Shown: in pieces, positions 19,492 through 30,300 of the stretch
Position numbering within the stretch: position 1 is the stretch's first letter
How the letters are laid out: every line of letters begins with the position of its first letter
Origin: Sediminicola sp. YIK13
Lineage (GTDB): Bacteria; Bacteroidota; Bacteroidia; Flavobacteriales; Flavobacteriaceae
Assembly (NCBI RefSeq): GCF_001430825.1
Contig: NZ_CP010535.1
Location: 3,505,808 to 3,569,807 of the forward strand
Reading direction: 5' to 3'
Length of the DNA stretch: 64,000 bases
The notes under the pieces: generated by a model
Told to the model about the DNA's origin: nothing
The model's database searches: none
The model's input: the letters and a program-made list of their open reading frames with translations, nothing else
Position numbers and translations under genes: made by a program

Positions 19492-19555
19492 AGCGAACGT
19501 TCGCTAAAAAGTATTATTCGCAAAAAATAGATATTCGCAAAAAAGAGTATATTTG
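19492..19555. promoter_or_regulatory. Divergent aceB/regulator control region with repeated boxes
   Basis: The 118-bp gap contains a perfect 14-bp palindrome AGCGAACGTTCGCT (19492-19505). Two identical ATTCGCAAAAAA boxes start at 19516 and 19533, 17 bp apart on the same face. The right half of the palindrome with its flank (TTCGCTAAAAA, 19500-19510) is a third near copy. A TATATTTG at 19548-19555 fits the Bacteroidota -7 element for the regulator and ends 5 bp before its ATG, implying a leaderless or very short leader mRNA. The boxes resemble RamB-type TTTGCAAA sites with one change, so they are probably the operator of the divergent regulator. Confidence 0.65.
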
Positions 19556-19560
19556 TTTTT

Positions 19561-21039
19561 ATGGAAGAAGATTATATCAAACTTATATTTGGGTTGAAGC
19601 TAAAGCAGATAAGGACTGATAAGAATTTGTCTTTATTTGGATTGTCTAAGCTTACTGGTTTGTCAAAGTCGTATTTAAACGAAATTGAAAATGGAAAAAA
19701 ATATCCTAAGCCAGATAAAATTGCCTTACTTTCTGATAAATTGGACGTTCCATACGACCAAATGGTATCTTTAAAATTGGATAAGAATTTGGCGCCGATA
19801 GGCGATTTGTTACGTTCAAAAATATTAAAGGAAATCCCCCTGGACCTCTTTGGTATAAAAGAAAGTAACTTAATAGATATAGTTGCCAATGCACCTGCCA
19901 AGGTGAATGCCTTCATTAGTACCATTATTAAAATTGCCCAACATTATAATTTCACCAAAGAGAGTTTTTACCTTGCTTCGGTGCGCTCTTTCCAAGAAGC
20001 CAACAATAATTATTTTGACGAGTTGGAACAAAGTGTTCTTAAATTTGGTAAGACGTATCACATAGATTTAAATCAGGAGATTTCTTCCAGGGAATTGGAG
20101 GAAATCTTGGTAGAAGAATATGGATATATTATTGAGAGAAATGAATTGAGTAAATACGAAGCTTTAGGAACCTTGAGATCTGTATTTGTCCCAAAAACAA
20201 AAACGTTGTTGCTCACAAGTGAGATTGACGAGGCGCAACGCACCTTTATTTATGCCAAAGAGCTTGCTTATAATTACTTGGAGTTCAAAGAGCGTCTTTA
20301 TACATTTCCTTGGATTAAGTTTGACACCTTTGATCAAGTTCTAAATAATTTTTATGCCTCATATTTTGCCGGGGCTTTGATCATACCCAATGCTAAAATA
20401 ACAGATCAGTTAAACGAAATTTTTGAGAAGGATACTTTTGATACCAAATTATTTCTCAATGCCATTGCAACCTTTAATGCATCACCAGAATCTTTTTATC
20501 AGCGTTTAACTAATATTTTACCTAAAGAATTCAACATTCAGAATTTATTTTTTTTGAGGTTCACATATAAAGCAGGTAGTGAGAAATTTCACCTTAAAAA
20601 AGAATTGCACTTGTCGCATCAACATTCCCCACGTGCAAACGAAACCAATGAACATTATTGTAGGCGCTGGGTATCCTTAAAAGTGCTGAAAGATGTAAGT
20701 GAAAATAAAAAAGACCATGAATTTGATATTCAGATTTCGGATTACCAAAATGATGGTATGAAATATTTGGTATTTTCATCTGCAACAAAAGATCCATTTA
20801 AAGAAAACTATTATAGAAGTTTAAGCGTGGGATTACTCATCAATAAACAGCTACAACGCAAAATTGCTTTTCTGGCAGATCCCACTATTAAAAGCAAAGA
20901 TGTTGGCGTAACCTGTGAGCGTTGCGCTATACAGGGCTGTGCAGAAAGACAAGCACCTCCCGTTCTTTTGGACAAGAATGCTAAAAACAAAAAAATAGAA
21001 TTGATAGTAGATGAATTGAATATTAAGTTTGGCAATTGA
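19561..21039 (+). CDS. ScfR/RamB-type short-chain acyl-CoA regulator (HTH + DUF955 + DUF2083)
   Basis: A 492-residue regulator with three parts. An XRE helix-turn-helix occupies residues 1-65 (SLFGLSKLTGLSKSYLNEIE). The middle is an ImmA/IrrE-like (DUF955) domain whose helix TFIYAKELAYNYLEF lacks the His-Glu zinc protease signature. The C-terminal DUF2083-type domain ends in a Cys cluster CERCAIQGCAERQAPP (Cys452, 455, 460). This is the layout of RamB, MccR and PrpR-like regulators, which sense short-chain acyl-CoAs and control acetate or propionate use. Its divergence from aceB-aceA fits control of the glyoxylate shunt. Repeated boxes lie in the shared promoter. Confidence 0.9.
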   Translation: MEEDYIKLIFGLKLKQIRTDKNLSLFGLSKLTGLSKSYLNEIENGKKYPKPDKIALLSDKLDVPYDQMVSLKLDKNLAPIGDLLRSKILKEIPLDLFGIKESNLIDIVANAPAKVNAFISTIIKIAQHYNFTKESFYLASVRSFQEANNNYFDELEQSVLKFGKTYHIDLNQEISSRELEEILVEEYGYIIERNELSKYEALGTLRSVFVPKTKTLLLTSEIDEAQRTFIYAKELAYNYLEFKERLYTFPWIKFDTFDQVLNNFYASYFAGALIIPNAKITDQLNEIFEKDTFDTKLFLNAIATFNASPESFYQRLTNILPKEFNIQNLFFLRFTYKAGSEKFHLKKELHLSHQHSPRANETNEHYCRRWVSLKVLKDVSENKKDHEFDIQISDYQNDGMKYLVFSSATKDPFKENYYRSLSVGLLINKQLQRKIAFLADPTIKSKDVGVTCERCAIQGCAERQAPPVLLDKNAKNKKIELIVDELNIKFGN

Positions 21040-21111
21040 TATATCTGTAGTTGCGGGTCAGGAGATCTGCCCTCCAATGGCTAATAGGTTCTTTGCCCAA
21101 AAAGGGAATGT

Positions 21112-21261
21112 ATGCTACTGAACAGTAATTCAAAACTAGCAAGGGTAGTTGTGCCAGCCCTGCATAATATCGTTAAAAAGGTCTATGAGAGGAACACCCC
21201 TGAACTAGCCCTTATTGATAGTACAGAATCTCTTTCGCCTCTACAGAGGCTATGTGTTTAG
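21112..21261 (+). pseudogene. Remnant 3' end of a second serine hydrolase gene
   Basis: Translating from ATG 21112 gives 49 codons (LLNSNSKLARVV, then HNIV, VYERNTP) ending at TAG 21259-21261. They match the C-terminus of the serine hydrolase at 14122-15426 at both DNA and protein level, in the same orientation. About 80 bases from 21121 are nearly identical to 15301 onward. The rest of the gene, including the catalytic domain, is absent. The remnant overlaps the end of the convergent oxidoreductase gene by 4 bp. It marks a former duplicate whose body was replaced or deleted at the edge of the glyoxylate block. Confidence 0.85.
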
Positions 21262-22226
21262 ACTGTCACTACTATTTTTCCTATGGCGTTGTTGTCTTCC
21301 ATGTATTGATGGGCCGCAGCAACATCATCAAGTTGATAAACTTTGTCAATATTCAATACGATAGTTCCATTTTCTACATGATCAATAAATTCTTGGAACC
21401 TTTCCAAGGAAAGGTTGTTTGATTCTCCCATATACACTGTGAGTCGGCCTAAGGAAGGGATGTCGCCCATTGGGGTAAATTCTTTCATTGTCCATTCGTT
21501 ACCTAGGATGCCCGTCATGCAGACCATGCCTTTAGGAGCAATGCATTTCAGTGAATCCTTAAGGGTTTTGGTGCCTATCAATTCCAAAACTTTGTTCACA
21601 CCCAAGGGAAATAGTTCTCTTACCTGATCGGACACAGAGCCATTGTCAATAACCACATAATCCGCCCCATTTGCCAATAGTGCCTCCTTTTTTTTGAGGT
21701 TCCTTGTTGTTGATATTACGGTTAGTCCTTTTGATTTGGCCAACTGACAAGCCAACATGCCTATGGAGGAAGTGCCTCCACGGATTAAAAGTGATTCACC
21801 ACTTTCAATCTCCAGGGCCTGGTCGAGAGATCCGGATACGGTTTGGAACATTTCAGGAATTGCTCCCAAGGTTTCCCAAGGTAAACGGCTGGTAAAAGGT
21901 AAGATAATCTCCAGAGGAACCAAGGCGCATTCTGCATATCCACCATCAAAGAAGCGCCCCATACCTCCCATAATTGCAGCTACCTGCTGACCTTTAGCGT
22001 AGGTATTGGAAGGGTCCTCTTCAATGATACCTACACATTCTATACCCTGTATCCTGGGAAAGGTCACCCCGGGAGATTCCCCTCTCCGCGTAAATATTTC
22101 TGAACGGTTCAATCCAAATGCTTTTACGGAAATGAGTGCCCAACCCGGTTTCATTTTGGGCTTCGTGACTTCCCTAATTTCAATTGCATTTGGACCACCT
22201 GGTTGAATTGTTACCGCTGCTTTCAT
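21258..22226 (-). CDS. Zinc-independent quinone oxidoreductase-like MDR protein
   Basis: A 322-residue medium-chain dehydrogenase/reductase. The catalytic-domain start PGWALISVKAFGLNRSEIF lacks the cysteine zinc ligand, as in quinone oxidoreductases. The NADP-binding motif is GGTSSIGMLACQLAKSKGL. The C-terminal KVYQLDDVAAAHQYMEDNNA is typical of the family. It probably reduces a quinone, enone or similar small substrate with NADPH. It converges on the serine hydrolase remnant and overlaps it by a few bases. Confidence 0.9.
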   Translation of the reverse strand: MKAAVTIQPGGPNAIEIREVTKPKMKPGWALISVKAFGLNRSEIFTRRGESPGVTFPRIQGIECVGIIEEDPSNTYAKGQQVAAIMGGMGRFFDGGYAECALVPLEIILPFTSRLPWETLGAIPEMFQTVSGSLDQALEIESGESLLIRGGTSSIGMLACQLAKSKGLTVISTTRNLKKKEALLANGADYVVIDNGSVSDQVRELFPLGVNKVLELIGTKTLKDSLKCIAPKGMVCMTGILGNEWTMKEFTPMGDIPSLGRLTVYMGESNNLSLERFQEFIDHVENGTIVLNIDKVYQLDDVAAAHQYMEDNNAIGKIVVTV

Positions 22227-22339
22227 TTTTTGATCAATTCATATGGTTAGGTATTAAAGGTATAACAGTATAGTATCCATGATTATAAAAAAGAACATTA
22301 TAATTGTTTTTCTCTTTAAAAGCTGTTGTTACACCATAA

Positions 22340-22897
22340 TTACTTGGTGGTTCTTGTGTTTCTATTTCGAATATAATGGTGCTGTACCAGCTGGTTGAAA
22401 TAGACTTTAGATTCAACCAATTCAAATGCCAACTCCTTAGGGGTTTCTGAAAACAGTGGAGAACCTCCTCCCAATACAATTGGGAATGCGGTAATGATCA
22501 TCTCGTCAATGAGGTCTTCCTTAAAAAAATTCTGAATAGTCTTTCCACCATCAATGTATAGTCTTAAATATCCTTTTTTATGTATTTGCCCTAAAACTTC
22601 AGACAGGGTACCTTTTGCCAGGTGCGCCTTTCCTTTATGACTGTCAGGGATTTCATTTAAAGTGGTACTCAACACAAAGACGGGCTTTTGATAAGGCCAA
22701 TCCACATCAAAACCCAGTACAGTTTCAAAGGTGGTGCGACCCATTACAAGGGCGTCAATACCCTCGGTAAACTTCACATAACCCATATCTTCATCATCGG
22801 GAATCTTTATGGAATCGAGCCATGAAATTCCCCCGTTTTTATCAGCTATATAACCGTCTAAACTTGTTGCTATATATACGCTGTTCTTCCTTTTCAT
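22340..22897 (-). CDS. RibD C-terminal / dihydrofolate reductase-like protein
   Basis: A 185-residue protein of the RibD C-terminal/YyaP group. Landmarks are VYIATSLDGYIADKNGGISW, DALVMGRTTFETVLGF, RLYIDGGKTIQNFF and FPIVLGGGSPLF. These proteins share the DHFR fold and use NADPH; most stand-alone members have no assigned substrate. Nothing nearby belongs to riboflavin or folate synthesis. The last residues (HYIRNRNTRTTK) look ordinary. Confidence 0.9.
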   Translation of the reverse strand: MKRKNSVYIATSLDGYIADKNGGISWLDSIKIPDDEDMGYVKFTEGIDALVMGRTTFETVLGFDVDWPYQKPVFVLSTTLNEIPDSHKGKAHLAKGTLSEVLGQIHKKGYLRLYIDGGKTIQNFFKEDLIDEMIITAFPIVLGGGSPLFSETPKELAFELVESKVYFNQLVQHHYIRNRNTRTTK

Positions 22898-22965
22898 TAG
22901 TGATACTTTAGTGGCTTCAGTTCTTTATTCCCCGCCGATGTTTCAATCTATTTTTGAAGGTTAAA

Positions 22966-24225
22966 TTATTTCAATAGTTGTTCCATCAATTTTATGGCGG
23001 TTACCTCTCCTTTTTTGCGTACAAATTCCCTAGGAGTGTTATCACCAACCTCATAGGTAAAAGACTCGGCTCCAAATTCGAAAAAGAAGAAAGCTGTCGA
23101 ATTAATTTTAGTACCGGTTCCCGGACTAGGTCTAATATTGGGTTTGTAACCAGGAAATTCATTTTCTAAACCACTGATTACCTTTGGTACCAATCCGGGC
23201 ATATTCCCTTTTAGTTCAGGGGAAATAGTATAGAAAATATCTTCCCAAGTGGAATGAAAATCAACCCCAAAATAAAATTTGCCCCCTGTTTGTGTTGTTT
23301 TTTGACGCATAAAATCCCTTATGGCCCTGGTCTCAGGTTGATTGAAGCTTTCCCAATCTCTGTTTAAATCAACGCCCCCATAATTATGGCGCCAATGGCC
23401 GTTATCCGCACCATCCGGATTAACAAGGGGAACCACATAGGTATTGTAGGTTGCCCTAAAACGTTTTGCGAGGTCGGTATCTGCACTAATGGTTTCTATA
23501 AACGCTTGCATGGCCAGAAATCCGGTGACTTCCGGCGGGTGCTGTCTGGAAATTACCATAATCATTCTCTGATCGTTGCTTTCTCCTATTTTAAGCAAAT
23601 TGATGGGTCTCCCTTCGTTACTTTCCCCAATGGTTGATTTTGTAACATAGGCATTGGTCATTAATTTGTTGGTCCAGCTATCCACTTCTGGGGAAGTGAT
23701 CAATTCCTGAGCTGAGATCCATAGGGTGTCTTTGCTTAAGGACAGCTTCATGGTGATACTTTCTGCCAATTCCCTTTCATTAAAGATTTTCTTCACCGAG
23801 GTATACCTTAAGGAATCCAGGGCTTCCCAAGTGGAACCATTTTTACTGAGCTTTGGAAAGTACCTATGGAAAGCATCTTCATTATAGGTGAGTTTTACAT
23901 ATTGGTCCTTTTCCGTTTCTGACCAAATTTTAAATCCATACCAGGGGCTTGGATTGATGGGCAAATTCTCGGGCGTTATCAAAACAGAAAGGAGGGTGTC
24001 ATTGGTACGGGCTACTCCGTTCATTCTGGCGCCACTATAATCATTGGATATAAATATGCCATCACCAAGGTCAAATACTCCTTTGTATTGCCGCTGAATG
24101 GGAACAGTTAGTGTGCTGACTTTCTTGATCGGTTCCTGTCCTTTCCATTGGGTAGTTGACTTACATCCCAGGAAACAAAAGATGATGAGAATAAAAAGGG
24201 GGACTTTATTTTTTAAGTTCTTCAA
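22966..24225 (-). CDS. M14 zinc carboxypeptidase-like lipoprotein
   Basis: A 419-residue M14-family metallopeptidase with a lipoprotein signal (IIFCFLGC, lipid Cys21). Zinc ligands are seen in SRQHPPEVTGF (His and Glu) and in VDFHSTWED (second His), and the catalytic glutamate in GAESFTYEVGD. A folded N-terminal region of about 200 residues precedes the catalytic domain, as in Bacteroidota M14 proteins. It is expected to trim peptides or peptidoglycan fragments at the cell envelope. It is monocistronic by spacing. Confidence 0.9.
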   Translation of the reverse strand: MKNLKNKVPLFILIIFCFLGCKSTTQWKGQEPIKKVSTLTVPIQRQYKGVFDLGDGIFISNDYSGARMNGVARTNDTLLSVLITPENLPINPSPWYGFKIWSETEKDQYVKLTYNEDAFHRYFPKLSKNGSTWEALDSLRYTSVKKIFNERELAESITMKLSLSKDTLWISAQELITSPEVDSWTNKLMTNAYVTKSTIGESNEGRPINLLKIGESNDQRMIMVISRQHPPEVTGFLAMQAFIETISADTDLAKRFRATYNTYVVPLVNPDGADNGHWRHNYGGVDLNRDWESFNQPETRAIRDFMRQKTTQTGGKFYFGVDFHSTWEDIFYTISPELKGNMPGLVPKVISGLENEFPGYKPNIRPSPGTGTKINSTAFFFFEFGAESFTYEVGDNTPREFVRKKGEVTAIKLMEQLLK

Positions 24226-24475
24226 TGATGCTGATTTATATGGGTTAGTATGCTTTTGACTCGTGCCGTTTTAAAAGTACGAAATCTTTTAAAATGCGGT
24301 AAACAGGCTAAAAAATCGATTTTAGAATTGAAATGTTCAAGTCTGAATCTAGTCTTTATCAATTTATGAATTCTTGGCGTATTGCTTTAATCCTATCTTA
24401 AGCAGGTTCATTTGAAGCTGTATTGATATTACTTTGCCAATGAGAGGTTGGACTAGTTGAAATGGAACCTAGAAA

Positions 24476-26857
24476 TCAATCGTATGTAATCTCAATGCTT
24501 TTTGAAGTTGATATTAAAGAGCCATTGGAACCCATGCCTTCAATATGGAGTTGAATGCTTTTCTGATTCAGCAAGGGTATTTTTATGGTGGTTGGACTAT
24601 TATTGTTTAAAATAACTTTGGGTAACCAGTGTAAAACTCCATAATTATTAAATTCATCACTTTCAAAACTATTGTATCCTGGGTCATAATATTCTTGGGG
24701 TCTGGCAAACCCATTTTTTATAAGAAATGAAATATAATTTTTCTTTTTTTCAAGGATATAATGACCGGGCCTTGGAACTATGGAAATAAATTGGTTCCCC
24801 ATGAAGTCATAATAAACAGATTGAACACTGCTTAAAGGCATCGTCAATAATTCATTGCCATCACTTAGCATCCCTCCAATAATCACAGGAATTGGAACAT
24901 GTAGCGCCATTGCTCCAGGAGGCGCTGTTTTGGATAGTACTGTTACCTTACCGCCTCGTATTACAATTTTATAACCCAATTTTCTGAGGTAATCAGTGAT
25001 GGTTGCCCTTCTCTTGATATCATCATCTGTTATCCTTTTTCCGGTAACTATTGCTGAATTAATGGGGATATCTTTAAAGGCTTCCTTTTGTTCTGAGACT
25101 ATCACTTCATCCAAGACGATGGTTTTTTCAGTAATCAGGAATTCATTTCCTGAGATAAAAGGCAAGTCACCTACTGAACCAAGGTTATTCAGGCGATGAT
25201 TTATTCTATATGCATCAACTTCATTTAGATTTAAATCAGATAAACTGCCAAATTCAATTTCAGCCTTCGGATTTCTAAGTTTTCCCTTGCGGTCAAGTAC
25301 TGAAATTTTTAAGGAATCGCCTTCAAATAAAATCAATCTACTTTTAAAGGTCTTATCTCGTTCAATGTCTGTAATAAAAGTGCTAGTCAGGCCATCACTA
25401 TAGCCCCATACCTGTTTTTCTGTATCTAAATCTGCATCCAATATTCTTCCAGATATGTTCATCCCGGTTTCAAAAGTATTTTGCTCATTTATTTTACCCT
25501 CAAAAATATGGTCCCAATTATAGGTGCCCCATCCCTTTATGAGCAATAAAATATCCAGGTCGAACATGTTTGTTCTATTCCATTCCTTAAAATAATCCCT
25601 GGGTTTGTCTACTCGGGAGCCAGTGTATGGAGTCAGTAAAAATGAGGATAGCACTGAATTAGTTGGTGAATATGAGATAGATTCATTAGGAAGAGCAGAT
25701 ATGCTCAATGACATGTTCCCCTCGTAACTGTTTGCAGTATTTAAAGCTACCATTAGTGAGTCTTTTGAAGCATTTAACTCGTATGCTACGCTTAACTCCA
25801 TAACGGCATTATCGGCCCCATATTCATTAAAGAACAAGCGACTGACCAATGGATTATACAAATGATCGAAAACAGTAATGGAATTTACGCCGAACGGTAA
25901 CTTGGCTTTCTCAAAGATAAAACTTGCTGATTCTGATTCTAAAAAAAGTTCCTCTATGAAAATCTGTCCATCTTTATGTACTGCCAAATAAAACGGTTTT
26001 TGGTTGACCTGATCAATGGTTGGACGATTGGCTACAAGGGTGCCATGAATTTTTTGTGGATGAATTGTGCTAATATTTAGTACCGTACCTTGTTGTTCTA
26101 CTGCTGGCAGTGTCTGCGCAATAATTGCTTCATTTTTCAACTTTAAACTTAGGGAGTATGTTCTTGCCCCGTCCATTAGAAAGGTAACTTTTCCCATACC
26201 GTAGCTATTGATCACTATATTGTCCAGGATTATTGAGCCTAAATCATCAACCAGAACTAGGTTTTCTATTTCCATAACATTCCAAGATGTAGGTTTAACT
26301 TGGAATCCGATGGTATTTTTCACATCCCTCACCAATTTTCCACCTTCAGGATATATCGCAATGGAGGGGTTTTGATCGGGTTCCTTTTCCAGATTTGTAA
26401 GTTCTATTCTATCAAGGACTCTAAATTCTTGTATAAAGGGTTTTAGAGCGGGAAAGTTGTTCATCCAATTTGTATGGGATTTTATATAGTAATTGGAACT
26501 GGCATAACTAGAGTCTATTAAAAAATTCCCATTTCCAATCCCATCCTGCAGATAAATCATTTTTCTTTCGATCAGTTTTCCCGCCTCATTAAAGATGCCT
26601 ACGTGCAAATTGGTGCTAGATGAGGATGGAACTTGATTATTTCCATCGTAAACATAAGCCGTAAACCAAAGTTGCTCCCCTTTTGAAAAGGAGGTCTTAT
26701 TTAAATGCAAATGGATATTTTCTCGTAAGGATTTGTAAAAAGTCCTATACCGTTCACTAATCTGCGAGGATATAAGATTTTGAGCTTCTAAAGTAGGATT
26801 CAAAAAGGTAAAAATAACCAGCCATAATATAAGTTTTACATTTACCTTTTGACGCAT
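24476..26857 (-). CDS. Exported MG2/plug-domain-like protein
   Basis: A 793-residue protein with a signal peptide (LILWLVIFTFLNPTLEAQ). The N-terminal third resembles a macroglobulin MG2 strand set (LHLNKTSFSKGEQLWFTAYV, VGIFNEAGKLIERKMIYL). The C-terminal 250 residues carry a degenerate TonB-receptor plug-like region (TDYLRKLGYKIVIRGGKVTV, PIPVIIGGML) but no outer-membrane barrel. Such proteins are common in Flavobacteriia and are thought to be envelope proteins of unknown role. Some homologues carry a carboxypeptidase-like regulatory domain. It stands alone. Confidence 0.75.
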   Translation of the reverse strand: MRQKVNVKLILWLVIFTFLNPTLEAQNLISSQISERYRTFYKSLRENIHLHLNKTSFSKGEQLWFTAYVYDGNNQVPSSSSTNLHVGIFNEAGKLIERKMIYLQDGIGNGNFLIDSSYASSNYYIKSHTNWMNNFPALKPFIQEFRVLDRIELTNLEKEPDQNPSIAIYPEGGKLVRDVKNTIGFQVKPTSWNVMEIENLVLVDDLGSIILDNIVINSYGMGKVTFLMDGARTYSLSLKLKNEAIIAQTLPAVEQQGTVLNISTIHPQKIHGTLVANRPTIDQVNQKPFYLAVHKDGQIFIEELFLESESASFIFEKAKLPFGVNSITVFDHLYNPLVSRLFFNEYGADNAVMELSVAYELNASKDSLMVALNTANSYEGNMSLSISALPNESISYSPTNSVLSSFLLTPYTGSRVDKPRDYFKEWNRTNMFDLDILLLIKGWGTYNWDHIFEGKINEQNTFETGMNISGRILDADLDTEKQVWGYSDGLTSTFITDIERDKTFKSRLILFEGDSLKISVLDRKGKLRNPKAEIEFGSLSDLNLNEVDAYRINHRLNNLGSVGDLPFISGNEFLITEKTIVLDEVIVSEQKEAFKDIPINSAIVTGKRITDDDIKRRATITDYLRKLGYKIVIRGGKVTVLSKTAPPGAMALHVPIPVIIGGMLSDGNELLTMPLSSVQSVYYDFMGNQFISIVPRPGHYILEKKKNYISFLIKNGFARPQEYYDPGYNSFESDEFNNYGVLHWLPKVILNNNSPTTIKIPLLNQKSIQLHIEGMGSNGSLISTSKSIEITYD

Positions 26858-27313
26858 ATTTTTTATTATTAAAATCTTGTTGGTTCTTAGATAAAATCAA
26901 CTAACCTTCACAGGTTGATAAAATATTCTATAAAGTAAAGTTAATATCAAATATTACGCCATAATGTGAAAAAACATTAGTGTATTCTTAAGAAAACCAC
27001 TTTTGCTTAGTTTCTAAAAAACGTGAAGTAATGTTCAATAGGTCCAAAAAGCTTTTGAAAATTTTGAAGTTTACTTTACTATTAATTTAGTGTTTTGAAA
27101 GTGGGATTTAAAAATATTGAAGTAAAAAGTTTCTAATTTTGATGTCTAATTCATACGGCTGTTTGGTGCAAATTCGTCAAAGGGATTGGTACTAAAACAA
27201 TTCTAGTCTGATATAGGGCTCGTTGTAATTTACGAAATCTTTTAAAATACAATACTGCGCCAAAGTAGAATTGATATATCGCTAACCTACAATTGCCTAT
27301 ATTTTGCTATGGT
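26858..27313. other. AT-rich intergenic region
   Basis: 456 bp separate the PAS kinase gene and the MG2/plug-like gene. No reading frame or structured RNA was recognised. An 18-base string TACGAAATCTTTTAAAAT at 27231-27248 is identical to 24278-24295 in the spacer downstream of the M14 gene start. Related TACGAAAA-CTTTT strings recur at 44459 and 62736. These look like copies of a short dispersed intergenic repeat. Confidence 0.6.
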
Positions 27314-30300
27314 TCATTTAGATGGTACATAAATGTCAAATATTGCCCCTTTGTTTAATTCCCCTTTTGCGAAAATAAATCCATTGTGATTTTCTACAAT
27401 TTTTTTCACAATCGCTAGTCCAATACCTGTCCCCTGGAATTTCTCTTTTCCGTGCAATCGTGAGAATACATCAAAAATCTTTTTGCTGTATTCCTGATCA
27501 AATCCAATGCCGTTATCCGAAATATTGATGTGGCAATATTCCATGTTTTTGGATAGTTTTTCTATTTTGAATTCTTTTCCTTTCGCTATTTCACATGTAA
27601 TTTTTATATGTGGTGCGTTGTCCCCCTTTGTAAACTTTATGGAGTTGCTGACAAGGTTGTAGATCAACTGCCTGAATTGAAACGGTATCACTTTAATCTC
27701 ACACATTTCACCTGTTTCAACGGTACCATTTTTTTGCAGCAGTTCCTCTTTTAAATCTTCCTTTACCAGCTCAATAATATTATTTAGGTGAGCGATCTCA
27801 AAATTCCGTTCCTCGGTACTGGTGCGGGAATAGGCAAGTAAGTCCTGAATAAGATGCTGCATTCTATTGGCTGCCTTTTGCATACGTTGAAATTTATCCT
27901 TCCCGCTATCTGTTAGGTTCAGGTATTCCTTCTCTATTATTTGTGAGGCAAAAGTTTGAATTTTACGCAACGGCTCCTGTAAATCATGGCTGGAGATGTA
28001 GGCAAAAGCCTGAAGCTCCTTATTCATCTTTTCAAGATCCAGATTATTTTGGTTAAGCTCTTTTGTCCTTTCAAAGACCTGTTTTTCAAGCTCATTGGTA
28101 AACATTTTCTGGTCTTGTATATCTGTGGATGTGCCCACCCACATGGTAATATTGCCATTCTTGTCCTTTTGTGGAAGGGCCCTGCTCAATTGCCATCTGT
28201 ATTCCCCATTATGTTTGCGAAATCGATGCTCCAGTAAAAAATCCTCTCCAGTTTGGATGCAGCGCCTCCATTCTTTGATGTTCTTGTCGCGGTCATCGGG
28301 ATGCACAATTTGGAGCCATCCATAATGATTCAGTTGTTCCAAGGTCAAACCCGAATATTCAAAAACCCATTTGTTGAAATAATTTAGTTTACCACTAGGA
28401 TCGGATGTCCAAACATGCTGCGCCATCGAATCCGCCAGCAGCCGAAATTTTTGCTCCCGTTCCAACAATAGGTTTTGAAAGTTCTTTTCTTCGGTAATAT
28501 CACGCATGGTTCCAATGACCCTTTCTGGTTCATTCCTGCTATTATAAAATACCTTTCCTTTAGATTCTATCCAATGAATGGTATTGTCCTTCCATAGTAT
28601 TCTACCTTCGTATTGAAGAACACCGGTACGAAAAGATTCTTCAATGGCCTTTTCCCGTAAGATCCTGTCATCGGGGTGGAAGTAGGAGGAGGGCTCTAAA
28701 TTTTCTACATTTTTTTGATCTAAAATTCCAAAAATTTCTTTGCAACGTTTAGACGTTATATTTGTTTTGGTCTTTAAGTTATATTCCCAAATACCTAGTT
28801 CACTGGCATTGATAACGATGTTAAGTCGTTCTTCGTTCTCTTCAATTTTACGGAACGCGCTGATAACATCCTGTTCAGCTTTTTTACGCTCTGTAATATC
28901 CCTGGCAATAGCGAATAGTAATGGTTTTCCTTCCTGTTGGATACTTCCAATACTTATCTCTACGGGGTAAACAAGGCCTTCTTTGTTTTTATGAAGGGTT
29001 TCAAAAGAAGGGATATTTTGCTTTCGCGAAAGCTGGAACATCTCTCGGTATTTTTCCTTATTGTAAATGGGGTCTACATCCGGTACCCTCAAATACTTTA
29101 TTTCCTGCTCTGTATATCCCCATTTCTCCAATGCCATGTCGTTTAGATAAACAAAACGTCCCTCTTCATCCATCAGGATGAAAGGATCCCCCGCCGTATC
29201 TGCCATAAACTTAAAAAGTTTGATCTCTGTTAAGGCAGCTTCTACCTTTTGTTTGGCTTCGAGCAGTTCGGTTACTTCAGCAGCCGTATTCATTACCCCG
29301 TACACATGTCCGGAGGTATCAGATAATGGTGTAAAACTGTAGTTAAAATAGTGGGCCTTTAATATTCCATTTTTACGGATATCCACTTTTTGGTTTTTGG
29401 CGTGGAAAGGAATTCCTGTAGAGAGCACTTCTTTTACTTGCTCAAAAATTTGCTGACTTTCCAGCTCTGGTAGAATATCGGTGTATAACTTTCCTATGAC
29501 ATTATTTCCTTTGCCCCATACCTCCATTATGGATTGGTTGGCTAGTGTAATTCGCATTTCCTCCCCAGTATAAACAGCAATTGGGAACGGAGCATTTTCG
29601 ACCAAAGTGCGTATGCTTTGTTCGCTTTCTTCAATTTTTTGCCGTGCAATCACCTGCTCTGTAACATCCTCTAACGTTCCGTTAAGGCGGTAGGCAATTT
29701 TATTTTCGTTGAACCATGCCCTGCCTTTAGCATGGACAATAATTTCTTTTTTAGAGAAAGGATTAATAATTGTGTATTCCACATCATACTTTCCACCAGA
29801 AGAATAGTCCAATGCCTTTTGAATTGCGTTCGTTAATTTTGTACGGTCTACCTCTGTTACGACTTCAAGGGCGTCGGAAAGTTCAATTTGATCATTAGGC
29901 GATAATCCAAACCATTTTTTTAACCTGTCGTTTGCAGAGAATTTTTTGGTAAGCGGATTATAATCAAAGGTTCCTAGTTGTGCCGCTTCAATGGCAAAGT
30001 GGAACTCGTTTTCACTTTGCTTTAATTCAATTTCAGCTTTCTTTTTATTGGTTGTTTCAATTACCGTAACCAATACGCCCCCCACTTCGCCATTTCTCAT
30101 TCTTATAGGGCTATAGGCAAAATCGAAATAACAGGTCTCTAAAAACCCGTTTCTGTTAAGGTGCAACATAAAATCCGTAAAACCAACAGGTACACCATTC
30201 ATCACTCCATCAAACATGGATTCAATAATATGCCATATTTCTGAAAAAGTCTCCTTTGGGCTACTTCCCAACGCTTGTGGATGTTTTGTAGTTCCTAAAA

